A stretch of 8,527 nucleotides of DNA from JBLHGU01 sp047615875 (GCA_047615875.1 JBLHGU010000222.1:1-8527); one strand, 5' to 3'. Counted from the stretch's first letter, positions 1 to 6,141 are shown. Notes: a model not told the origin generated them from the sequence alone. Numbers and translations: made by a program.

Positions 1-238
1 CAGCAAGTTTGCTTTTTATAGCATTGGCCGCCTGGTTGTGGGCATCCATGATGGGCGTTTTGGGGCTGCCACCAACATTGCTTCCAAATAATAGCTTGAA
101 TGCATTGAAGGGGTTGTCCTCAAAGGGAATGGTGGTGTTGCCATCTCGAGTTAAGTAACCGTGCCCATTGCTATGTACACCTAGGTTGACATAAGTGAAC
201 GGCATATTGGGACCCAGTTGCTTGTGTCTGGCACTAAA
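1..238 (-). pseudogene. DUF1552-like gene fragment, partial at left edge
   Basis: The minus-strand frame from 238 to 1 is open for 79 codons, lies just after an in-frame TGA at 239-241, and continues past the window edge. The peptide reads QLGPNMPFTYVNLGVHSNGH, then contains IPFEDNPFNAFKLLFG and PIMDAHNQAANAIKSKL. The order of a 'yvNLGvHS' strand, an acidic/proline 'P-D-N-P-x-x-A-F-x-x-L-F-G' segment and a following helix resembles the central part of DUF1552 proteins, which are exported proteins of unknown function in many Gram-negative bacteria. This is from memory of the family and not a search. A whole DUF1552 protein has a long N-terminal part with a Tat-like signal, absent here, so this is a decapitated copy unless translation starts at the ATG at 203-205. 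No ribosome site is visible there. It directly follows, in another frame, a STAS-like remnant, suggesting a deletion joined the two genes. Confidence 0.5.
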
Positions 239-549
239 TCAGCAGCAGGGCAACGCCCGACCAATGCATTAGCCAGTCGTGGACCATTGTCAGCTGCATC
301 GGTTACCGAATGAATCTGTGTAAGCTCAACTAGGGAGTCTTGGCGGTTATGCCGGAATGCTGGTGGTGGAGCACACTCGAGCAATTCGACATCCCTGAAA
401 AGATCCATTCGTTGCAGATATCTCCCAAGATCCTCGCGCAACCCCGTGATGACAACACGTTGCTCCCATACCCAAAGCTCCTGAAAGCTAGCTCCTAACA
501 TTGTCAAACCGAAGGGATCAACGAAACGTAGGCCACCGGCATCGATCAC
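181..549 (-). pseudogene. Truncated STAS-type regulatory protein (N-terminal half of a STAS/ATP-binding protein)
   Basis: The frame encodes 122 residues from a GTG at 547-549 to a TAG at 181-183. The opening IDAGGLRFVDPFGLTMLGA has the look of a STAS core: a buried beta strand followed by the conserved 'D-x-x-x-x-D-P-x-G-L' turn and helix. Next come strand VVITGL, helix LGRYLQRMDLF and strand VELLE, completing the STAS order beta-alpha-beta-alpha. The segment RHNRQDSLVEL then matches the linker that, in a family of STAS plus HATPase proteins I recall, leads into a GHKL ATPase domain. That ATPase domain is missing. The first STAS strands are also missing: upstream the frame is open only to a TAG about 17 codons back and consists mostly of a Glu-Glu-Gly repeat. 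The last 15 or so residues probably read through DUF1552-like DNA in the wrong frame. No convincing ribosome site with proper spacing precedes the GTG. I infer a non-functional remnant. Confidence 0.55.
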
Positions 550-576
550 CCCCTCTTCCCCCTCTTCCCCCTCTTC
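550..576. repeat. Three perfect tandem copies of a 9-bp unit (CCCCTCTTC)
   Basis: The plus strand reads CCCCTCTTC three times without change at 550-558, 559-567 and 568-576. On the minus strand this is GAAGAGGGG three times, ending exactly at the GTG at 547-549 that opens the STAS-like frame. In that frame it encodes Glu-Glu-Gly three times. Each unit also resembles a Shine-Dalgarno core, but the last copy abuts the GTG with no spacer. The unit is a multiple of three, so copy-number change would keep the frame. It probably arose by replication slippage at the broken edge of the STAS gene. Confidence 0.85.
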
Positions 577-636
577 GCCTGCGCCGCAGAAAATACCCTG
601 CTAACAACGCTTAACTTACTGCCATTAGGGACACGC

Positions 637-674
637 TACGCATTATGCTGGATATGCTTTTAAACTAATGCGTA
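637..674. repeat. Perfect 9-bp inverted repeat with 20-nt loop
   Basis: TACGCATTA at 637-645 is the exact reverse complement of TAATGCGTA at 666-674, with 20 nt between. It lies just downstream of the 284-residue minus-strand gene, so it could fold at the 3' end of that transcript. No U-run follows the stem on the minus strand, so it is not a standard intrinsic terminator. It may be an mRNA 3'-end stabiliser, a factor-dependent stop region or a remnant of a small mobile repeat. Confidence 0.55.
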
Positions 675-709
675 TTGAATCCTTGGAATAGCAACTTAAT
701 TATCCCACA

Positions 710-1564
710 CTAGTCGATTTCGTCGGGTCCCGCAGTATCTGGCCCAGCAGCATTAACCGGCAATTGTTGTGGTGTAACCTGCCCTGTTGGTGAAACCTTA
801 TCTTGAGAAGGATCGTTAACTAAATTCTTCGGCAGTGAAGATAAGGTGGCGCTGGAATCTGTTTCTATATCTACAGAATCAGAGTCAACACGGGGCCCTT
901 TAGGTACCAACCGCCCAAAAACTTTGGCCGCTGTTGGCATCGGTTTATCACTAATATCATCGGGATTCGGATCGTTGGGATTGCGCAACTTTGCTGCATC
1001 CGCTGCATCCGCTGCATCCGCTGCATCCATAGCCTCGAGTTCTTTTTCAACAGCAGGGTCAAGTTCAACTGGGAAATGTTTATCAAGCAGTGCGATCTCC
1101 TCGTCCGTCAAATCGTCAAAATTTTTGCCCTGAAGACTTTTTGCTTGTTCATATTCCTTATCATTTGCTTGCTCAAGCGCTTCGAGAGGGTTTTCAGGGG
1201 CAGTGTCCGCCCGGACGACCTCATCATCTTGTTGAGGGATCGGTGGAATACTATCCGGGTCGTCCTTTGTTTCTTTTGGCAGGGGTGGTAGTGAACCGAG
1301 TGCTTGCGGAGGCAACGGGGGTAATGCACCCGGCTGATTAGTTGATGCTCCGGATTGCCCTTGTGGTTGCGGCGGTGTACTGCCTTGACTCGAACCACTA
1401 CCTGGTAAAGGGGGCAATGGTGGTAATGAATTGCTTCCACCCGCTTTAGCAAGTCCAGACCCGGTTATAGAGCCAATATCTGGAGCAGGTTTATTACTCG
1501 TCTTATTACCAAACCCACCTAATTTTGATCCCAAACCATTGCCGCCTAATGGCGACTTAGGCAT
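710..1564 (-). CDS. Gly/Pro-rich acidic low-complexity protein, probable truncated paralogue of the protein at 6540-8090
   Basis: Function unknown. The 284 residues fall into blocks. Residues 1-45 are Gly/Ser-rich (LGGNGLGSKLGGFG at 6-19). Residues 46-110 carry repeated proline motifs, SLPPLPPLPG, ALPPLPPQ, SLPPLPK and SIPPIPQ, that should form polyproline-II segments. Residues 112-193 are acidic and helix-prone, ending in four Asp-Ala-Ala repeats at 180-191. Then comes NPNDPN at 195-200 and a polar, disordered-looking tail. There is no signal peptide or membrane segment. The G-rich block and the AKSL...NPNDPN block match the 516-residue exported protein at 6540-8090 in order and spacing, and 16 bases at 969-984 differ by one from 6802-6817. 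In that relative the G-rich block begins near residue 146, so about 140 N-terminal residues including the export signal are missing here. The start ATG (1562-1564) has no clear ribosome site and overlaps an upstream TAA in another frame (TAATG). The long frame and its composition argue that it is or recently was coding; whether it is expressed is uncertain. Confidence 0.6.
   Translation of the reverse strand: MPKSPLGGNGLGSKLGGFGNKTSNKPAPDIGSITGSGLAKAGGSNSLPPLPPLPGSGSSQGSTPPQPQGQSGASTNQPGALPPLPPQALGSLPPLPKETKDDPDSIPPIPQQDDEVVRADTAPENPLEALEQANDKEYEQAKSLQGKNFDDLTDEEIALLDKHFPVELDPAVEKELEAMDAADAADAADAAKLRNPNDPNPDDISDKPMPTAAKVFGRLVPKGPRVDSDSVDIETDSSATLSSLPKNLVNDPSQDKVSPTGQVTPQQLPVNAAGPDTAGPDEID
993..1028. 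repeat. Four perfect tandem copies of a 9-bp unit (GCTGCATCC)
   Basis: The plus strand reads GCTGCATCC four times at 993-1001, 1002-1010, 1011-1019 and 1020-1028 with no mismatches. Read on the minus strand within the 284-residue gene, it encodes Asp-Ala-Ala repeats in an acidic helix-prone region just before the NPNDPN block. The perfect identity at third codon positions points to recent slippage. Copy-number changes would lengthen or shorten the helix by three residues without shifting frame. Confidence 0.9.
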
Positions 1565-1843
1565 TAGGCTCGAAGTGCCAAAGTGATCACAGGTGCTAGC
1601 CCGACACTACCGACCTGGAACTGGGAGATGCTAACATTCGGAGTGACTCCCTAATCGTAACCAATTGAGCGTACAACGACGTCTCGCGTAGGGCGTTCAA
1701 GCACTTCATCTACATGCTGATATAAGCAGTGTGCGGAAAAAAGTACCAGTTGGTGCCATTATTAAGACGTGAGAACTCTAAACAGAAGATCAGCTTTTTT
1801 ATTTGGTACAATATTGGGCACTCTTGGGCGTTAGGGAGATTTT

Positions 1844-1862
1844 TTTGTGAAAATTCCACAAA
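1844..1862. promoter_or_regulatory. 19-bp palindrome, candidate operator overlapping the -35 element
   Basis: TTTGTGAAAATTCCACAAA is an inverted repeat centred on 1853, with eight of nine positions paired (TTTGTG against CACAAA plus an AA/TT core). It overlaps the candidate -35 hexamer at 1845-1850. A dimeric regulator bound here would be expected to block RNA polymerase. The half-sites look somewhat like CRP half-sites (TGTGA), but the spacing is one base short of the CRP consensus and the right half is CCACA, not TCACA, so I do not assign it to CRP. Confidence 0.4.
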
Positions 1863-1873
1863 TACAATAAGAT
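1845..1873 (+). promoter_or_regulatory. Candidate sigma70 promoter for the barrel/FN3 operon
   Basis: TTGTGA at 1845-1850 (four of six to the -35 consensus) and TAAGAT at 1868-1873 (four of six to the -10 consensus) are separated by exactly 17 bases. Transcription would start near 1880, giving a leader of about 78 nt before the ATG at 1958. The match is moderate, and the AT-rich surroundings make chance hits possible. Confidence 0.35.
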
Positions 1874-1957
1874 GCTGAGGCATCAAAGCAGTTATCGCAG
1901 TGGGGAAGTAAGTTGCACAGCGCAATACTTCGGCAAAAAATATATTGGCCAACAAAA

Positions 1958-4102
1958 ATGAAAGCAACAGTAATCACTAAGGAAAATTCTTCAGGGCTTA
2001 TTAGGAATGTTTTCGTTGCTATGGTCTTGATCGTGACAACAACCACCATTCTACCCGCACAAAGTGATGAACAATGGTCAGCGCTATTTTTGGACGCTGC
2101 CGAAGACATTTTCAAACCCACCGAACCCCTGCAAGTTTTCCTACCCGAATCAATGCCCGCGGAAATTCTGGAATGGCTTGCCTTGGAACTGGATGAAGTA
2201 GACGTTAGCGAGATTGTCAGTCTAGAACAGGTCACCGGTGGACAGATAGTTACAGTTACACCACCTGAACCTCTAAAAACAGGTGATCACGTACTACGCT
2301 TGCTTGAATTCACTCAGGCCGGTGATGTTATCGAGCACGCAATCTGGGAGTTTCAGGTTAGTGCTGGTGAAGCACAAGTTACCGCAGCAGCACAAATTAA
2401 TACCGCAGCACAGCGTTTTTTTAGCTCGACAATTATTCTCGAAGGCACCTATCGTATTGCTGAGGAAAATATTGACAGAAGTCTGTCTAAAGGAAATTCT
2501 CAAGGCAGTGCTAGCCTGCATGGTATTGTCCAGGGAGAAACCTGGCTAACAGAATCATCGGCAAGTTTTTTGTATGACTCCAGCGGCGCTCAGGTGGGTG
2601 CATTAAATGCCGATCAGGCTAATGGAGTGATCCGCGACGGACGGGATTTCGAACTTGCAGAATACCTGGTTAGTGCGCGTTCACCGAATATTTCCGCTCT
2701 TGTTGGCCACCATCAACCCGTATCTAACAGCCTGCTGATCCAGGACTTTCATCGCCGCGGTGCATCGCTAACCACCCAGACAAACAATCAGTCAGTGGTA
2801 GCGTCCGGTTTTGCCTACAGAACCGAACCTGTTAGCGGCTTCCGATTTGGCGCCGGGATCGGCGATCGCAAACATCGTGTGGCCGGTGGAATAGTTTCAT
2901 TGAGCCCGGTGTCGGGCAACAAAGAGCTATTGACGATCACTAGTACTTATATAGACGGTGCCGGGGAGGATCATTCAGGTATTGGCATTACCGGCTCAGA
3001 CATCAAACCGGCAGGTATTGGCCGGAGTATCGCCATTGAAAGTCAAATGATAAATAATCGCCTGCAACTAAATGCCGAGCGCGCCGAGACTGACTATGAC
3101 TTCGATGGCGAAAAGGATGATTTTCAGAGTGAAAACGGTCAGGCGGATTCCTTTCAGGGTTTGTTTCACGTCTGGCAAAATAAACAGATTGGTGAGCGGC
3201 AGGCCAGTTGGAATGTTGGTTTCGAACAAAAGAAAATAGATCTATTCTTTCGCAGTCTGGCCAACCCTTCATTGCCTTTCGATCGAAAATTGCAAAGAAT
3301 ATCCTCGGTTTTTCAGTCAGGTGGCTACGCAATGCAATTGCAACTGGCCCGGGAAGAAGACAATGTAGAACAAGACAAAACATTGCCGACGTTAAGAAAT
3401 GACCTGGCCAGTTTGTTACTGAGCTACACCCCAACACCTAAAACTGATGACCAGGGCCAGCCTGTCTCACGTTGGTACGGGCAACCGAGCTATAGCGTTT
3501 CGACACAATACTCTAGCCAGGAACAAGTCCATGTTCCGATTGAATTGATCGATTTTAAAGTCGATCGACTCACATCTTTCTATCAGGGCGGTGCGTCATT
3601 TCAGCACGATACCTGGTACTGGGGTTTAAATCACACCTATGGATTGGAAAAAAGCTTTGGTCAGTTCGCTCAGCAAAATCGGCACCGGTTAACAGATTTA
3701 AGTCTGCAATTCCTGCTTGGCGATCGTTTAACCTTTAGTACACAGGGACAATACAACAGCATTCAGGATCGTGACACATTCAATTCATCACGCAGCTGGC
3801 TGGCAGCGCTGGACACCCGCATTTCATTTTTTGACCAGCGTCTAATAACATCATTTAACTATAGTTTGAACCAGGATGGCGCCAAGGACGACTCAGTAAA
3901 TAGCGAGACCGAAACCCTGGGATTGCGCTTAGACTGGATATTGCGTACAGCACAAAACAATCGTCCAGGCTGGACAGTGTGGCTGCAGGGCGAACGTCAG
4001 AGCATAGATGACCGGCTAGCCCCACAAAACGATCTACAAATACATCAAGCATTTTTGGGCGCTCGAATGGATTGGCCGGTCGCTTACCCGAATAGTAATT
4101 GA
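1958..4102 (+). CDS. Exported protein with N-terminal beta-sandwich-like domain and predicted outer-membrane beta-barrel
   Basis: Family not recognised. From the ATG at 1958 it encodes 714 residues. Residues 1-36 look like a Sec signal peptide: basic end near R16, hydrophobic 18-32 and a cleavage site near LPA-QS. An N-terminal domain at about 40-135 has ELDEVDVS (77-84), then TPPEPLKTGDHVLRLLE (101-117) and AIWEFQV (128-134), a pattern typical of small Ig-like domains at the head of bacterial surface proteins. A Gln/Ala-rich linker follows. From about 150 to the end there are many amphipathic strands with aromatic girdle residues and polar Asp/Asn/Gly turns (for example DTWYWGLNHTYGL, LSLQFLLGDRLTFSTQGQY, GWTVWLQGER, FLGARMDW). 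This is what a large outer-membrane barrel looks like, as inferred from composition and periodicity. The C-terminus (PVAYPNSN) lacks the usual terminal Phe or Trp signal for BAM insertion. The upstream TTG at 1913 has a GGGGAAG sequence before it but would spoil the signal peptide, so I chose 1958 despite a weak ribosome site. It is first in an operon with the FN3-like gene. Confidence 0.75.
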   Translation: MKATVITKENSSGLIRNVFVAMVLIVTTTTILPAQSDEQWSALFLDAAEDIFKPTEPLQVFLPESMPAEILEWLALELDEVDVSEIVSLEQVTGGQIVTVTPPEPLKTGDHVLRLLEFTQAGDVIEHAIWEFQVSAGEAQVTAAAQINTAAQRFFSSTIILEGTYRIAEENIDRSLSKGNSQGSASLHGIVQGETWLTESSASFLYDSSGAQVGALNADQANGVIRDGRDFELAEYLVSARSPNISALVGHHQPVSNSLLIQDFHRRGASLTTQTNNQSVVASGFAYRTEPVSGFRFGAGIGDRKHRVAGGIVSLSPVSGNKELLTITSTYIDGAGEDHSGIGITGSDIKPAGIGRSIAIESQMINNRLQLNAERAETDYDFDGEKDDFQSENGQADSFQGLFHVWQNKQIGERQASWNVGFEQKKIDLFFRSLANPSLPFDRKLQRISSVFQSGGYAMQLQLAREEDNVEQDKTLPTLRNDLASLLLSYTPTPKTDDQGQPVSRWYGQPSYSVSTQYSSQEQVHVPIELIDFKVDRLTSFYQGGASFQHDTWYWGLNHTYGLEKSFGQFAQQNRHRLTDLSLQFLLGDRLTFSTQGQYNSIQDRDTFNSSRSWLAALDTRISFFDQRLITSFNYSLNQDGAKDDSVNSETETLGLRLDWILRTAQNNRPGWTVWLQGERQSIDDRLAPQNDLQIHQAFLGARMDWPVAYPNSN

Positions 4103-4103
4103 C

Positions 4104-4107
4104 GAGG
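4104..4107 (+). promoter_or_regulatory. Ribosome binding site GAGG of the FN3-like gene
   Basis: GAGG at 4104-4107 lies 5 bases before the ATG at 4113 and begins one base after the TGA of the barrel gene. This arrangement fixes the start codon and suggests ribosomes finishing the first gene can reinitiate on the second. Confidence 0.7.
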
Positions 4108-4112
4108 CCAAA

Positions 4113-5885
4113 ATGAAAAGTCTGCTGGTTTTATTAGTAACCCTGATAAGCGCCACTGCATCGATAAATGCAATGGCCATACTCCCCTTTAGCGCGACGC
4201 CGGCCAGCGGTAGCCTGTCTGTAAGCCTGTCCGCCCTGGTTAACCTGAACCAACCCTCACAAATCAACAATGTTGATGAATCAACTCTAATCCTCGATTT
4301 ATTAAAAAGCCGGGGGATCACGTTGAATAGTGTCGTTACCGGCGGCACCCAAAGCCTGTCCTGGATACTGATATTTCCCGGGGTCACGGAAGATTATTCC
4401 TCAGGAGTTGGGACCCTCTCCATAAACGGGGTGACAATTGGTAGTAGAGGTGCCAGTCCGTCGGCTGACTGCACCGGTGGCTTCGCCTGTGTTCCAGTGC
4501 CCGAAACCCTGGTATTAACTGCGGTGGAAAAAACTACCATTGCCGAAGCACTTCTGGCCGGCGTAACTTTAGGCGACGTGTTACAGCGAGGATTTACCCC
4601 AGTACCCATCACGCTTGAATATAGCCGCGAATGGACTGCCTTTATATCTTCTTCTGAGTCCCAGCTTGGCACTTTTTCAATAGTAGTGGGTAGTTCAGCA
4701 AATATTGACGTTAAACTGAATCAGACTCGATTGCTCGGTGTGACGGGCACAACCACATCATCAGGCTTGCCTATTGGCAGTCCTGCTACTGTATTTGTGA
4801 ACATGAACTGGGTTGCTACATTACAGAGTATCGGAACCCCAGTACCAATCACTTTCAAATCCACTAGCGTAGAAATTCTTACGCCTGATGGTCGCCTGAT
4901 TCAACGGATCAACCGACCGTTAAGCAATACCGCGACACGTAACAAAACACTCTCAGAGCTGTTTCCTTCCCAGGCAACAACCACCGTCACCCAGAGCCTG
5001 ACAGAATCTATATCTCTGCCTCCAACAATAGCAGTCAAGGCCAGGCAGTTCGGCGCCAATCGCGTTATTGTACGACGCACATTTTCCGAGGGGTTCAATT
5101 CATTTTCCTCAGAGGTCAGCATTCCCCTTACGAGTGCCAGTGCCGCAGGGTTTCAGATTACCCGTGTGGATCTTCGTTTTGCGGATAATTCCCGAGTTAA
5201 AGTCGCATATCAAGGCGAACAATTGCAAGTACTGGCCAGTATCAATTACCTCGGCACTGGTCAGATTCAGGCCATGTGGGAATGGGCACCGCTACTTTCC
5301 GGTGGCCAACCCTTGTTTCGGCCTCTGCCTTCGACCGGCAGGCAGATTGCCCAGCAGACATTAAGCACGAATTTCAATGCTCGGCCAACTAACACTTTGG
5401 TGCGGGAGTTTTTGACCAGTTTTCAACATACTGAATTGGTGAGCCCAGTGTTACCCGCTGCAGCGATTGGGGGTGCTCTGGTGAGACTGCGCATAACGGC
5501 GCCAGCAGTCAGTTTCGCTCTGCCCGTGCTGCGCTACTATGTCGGGCCTGAAGCCAATCAGCAACAATTATCTGCTGTGCCGCTAACACCTATGACGTTA
5601 CGATGGCCGACCGCCGATGGAGATGTATCACTGTCTACCGAGTTTAAATGGCAACCAGTGGATAGTGCACTGTACTATCAATATGAGTGTTTTGGTAACA
5701 ATCGCCTGTCTGGAGATGCCATCGCCGCGGCTGTTGCACCGGCTACCGATTCAGCACTACGTGTATCCGCAGTAGTAATGGACAATTTGACAACTGGAGA
5801 GCAATACTGGTGTCGGATGATTGCAATTGACGCTGTTGGTCGACGCATCGCGGAAAGCGCGGCAGTTGCCCTGATCGCCCGATAG
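4113..5885 (+). CDS. Secreted beta-rich protein with C-terminal fibronectin-III-like domain
   Basis: Function unknown. The 590 residues begin with a clear Sec signal peptide (MKSLLVLLVTLISATASINA, cleavage after A20 or A22). The rest is rich in Thr/Ser/Val and almost certainly beta-sheet. A CX5C pair sits at Cys120/Cys126. The motif TPVPIT occurs at 162-167 and again at 242-247, suggesting a duplicated domain of about 80 residues. A central domain at about 349-464 has VDLRF, YLGTGQIQAMWEW and a later SPVLPAAAIGGALVRLRI, a pattern I associate with secreted Ig-like or carbohydrate-binding-like modules. Residues 492-590 fit an FN3-like fold: FKWQPVDSALYYQYEC, then LTTGEQYWCRMIAIDAVGR, with Cys526 and Cys567 available for a disulfide. 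The ATG is preceded by GAGG at 4104-4107 with 5-nt spacing, and only 10 bases separate it from the barrel gene's TGA, so the two are co-transcribed. With no membrane anchor it is probably periplasmic or exported to the surface, plausibly as partner of the barrel protein. No catalytic motif was seen. Confidence 0.75.
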   Translation: MKSLLVLLVTLISATASINAMAILPFSATPASGSLSVSLSALVNLNQPSQINNVDESTLILDLLKSRGITLNSVVTGGTQSLSWILIFPGVTEDYSSGVGTLSINGVTIGSRGASPSADCTGGFACVPVPETLVLTAVEKTTIAEALLAGVTLGDVLQRGFTPVPITLEYSREWTAFISSSESQLGTFSIVVGSSANIDVKLNQTRLLGVTGTTTSSGLPIGSPATVFVNMNWVATLQSIGTPVPITFKSTSVEILTPDGRLIQRINRPLSNTATRNKTLSELFPSQATTTVTQSLTESISLPPTIAVKARQFGANRVIVRRTFSEGFNSFSSEVSIPLTSASAAGFQITRVDLRFADNSRVKVAYQGEQLQVLASINYLGTGQIQAMWEWAPLLSGGQPLFRPLPSTGRQIAQQTLSTNFNARPTNTLVREFLTSFQHTELVSPVLPAAAIGGALVRLRITAPAVSFALPVLRYYVGPEANQQQLSAVPLTPMTLRWPTADGDVSLSTEFKWQPVDSALYYQYECFGNNRLSGDAIAAAVAPATDSALRVSAVVMDNLTTGEQYWCRMIAIDAVGRRIAESAAVALIAR

Positions 5886-5899
5886 TGGTGAAAAGGTGG

Positions 5900-5954
5900 G
5901 TTTACTTCGGGCGCGCCCCGATAAAAGGGCGTACCTGGTAACCGAAAGTAAAAC
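5900..5954 (+). terminator. Nested stem-loop downstream of the barrel/FN3 operon, possible transcript end
   Basis: Starting 14 bases after the TAG, the outer arms GTTTACTTCGG (5900-5910) and CCGAAAGTAAAAC (5942-5954) can pair imperfectly. Inside them CGCCC (5914-5918) pairs with GGGCG (5927-5931) around an 8-nt loop. The GC-rich inner stem and position suit a transcription end or a 3' stabilising structure, but only TTT follows at 5955-5957, so it is not a textbook intrinsic terminator. Confidence 0.35.
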
Positions 5955-6014
5955 TTTGCTATTGAAGAAAGTCTTCCCCATGGGGCGCATTCTGAATAGT
6001 CTCCACTGCTTACC

Positions 6015-6038
6015 CTCGAAGTGAATTAACTTCAAGAG
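6015..6038. repeat. Short imperfect palindrome
   Basis: GAAGT (6018-6022) pairs with ACTTC (6029-6033) around a 6-nt loop, and the flanking CTC and GAG can extend the stem across a two-base bulge. The centre AATT makes it nearly symmetrical as double-stranded DNA as well. No function can be assigned. Confidence 0.35.
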
Positions 6039-6090
6039 TGAGCTAGCCATTTACTAACAATTCCAATCGACAATATTCACTTAATGGTAC

Positions 6091-6141
6091 AGCAAGTGAT
6101 TGAATTCGATAATTTCTCGATGGTTGATTTAATCACCTGCT
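6091..6141. repeat. 15-nt inverted repeat forming a stem-loop
   Basis: AGCAAGTGATTGAAT (6091-6105) and ATTTAATCACCTGCT (6127-6141) are reverse complements at 13 of 15 positions. One of the two remaining pairs is a G-U wobble in RNA, so the stem would be long with a single true mismatch and a 21-nt loop. There is no U-run after it on either strand. It could be a bidirectional 3'-end stabiliser, a small RNA segment or a remnant of a palindromic element. Confidence 0.5.

Larger units (their letters stand above)
1565..1957. other. Intergenic region between divergent genes
   Basis: This 393-base stretch separates the minus-strand gene ending its 5' side at 1564 from the plus-strand operon. It carries the rightward promoter and palindrome near 1844-1873 and two T-rich tracts near 1795-1803 and 1840-1846. 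On the minus strand there is an open frame of about 33 codons and, after a TAG, a further 28 codons ending in a TAA at 1564-1566 that overlaps the ATG of the 284-residue gene. I do not recognise that peptide and do not call it a gene. A TTG at 1913 opens the barrel-protein frame 15 codons earlier, but I prefer the ATG at 1958. Confidence 0.6.

Noticed and set aside
601..614. Possible attC half (CTAACAACGCTTAAC)
   Set aside because: It contains a RYYYAAC core, but no GTTRRRY partner lies within the expected distance downstream.
846..1341. Plus-strand and other minus-strand open frames over the 284-residue gene
   Set aside because: They overlap the repeat-rich coding region, have no ribosome sites, and their composition follows from the repeats in other frames.
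1846..1860. CRP binding site
   Set aside because: The half-sites are TGTGA and CCACA separated by 5 bases; the CRP consensus needs 6 bases and TCACA.
1710..2235. Minus-strand open frames crossing the start of the barrel gene
   Set aside because: They overlap the signal-peptide coding region and the promoter on the opposite strand, and show no ribosome site or family resemblance.
3003..3437. Minus-strand open frame of 144 codons inside the barrel gene
   Set aside because: It is fully inside a convincing plus-strand gene, has no ribosome site and has a peptide rich in Arg, His and Ser typical of a shadow frame.
5757..6050. Minus-strand open frame of 97 codons
   Set aside because: It starts in the stem-loop region, ends inside the FN3-like gene, has no ribosome site and has no recognisable pattern.
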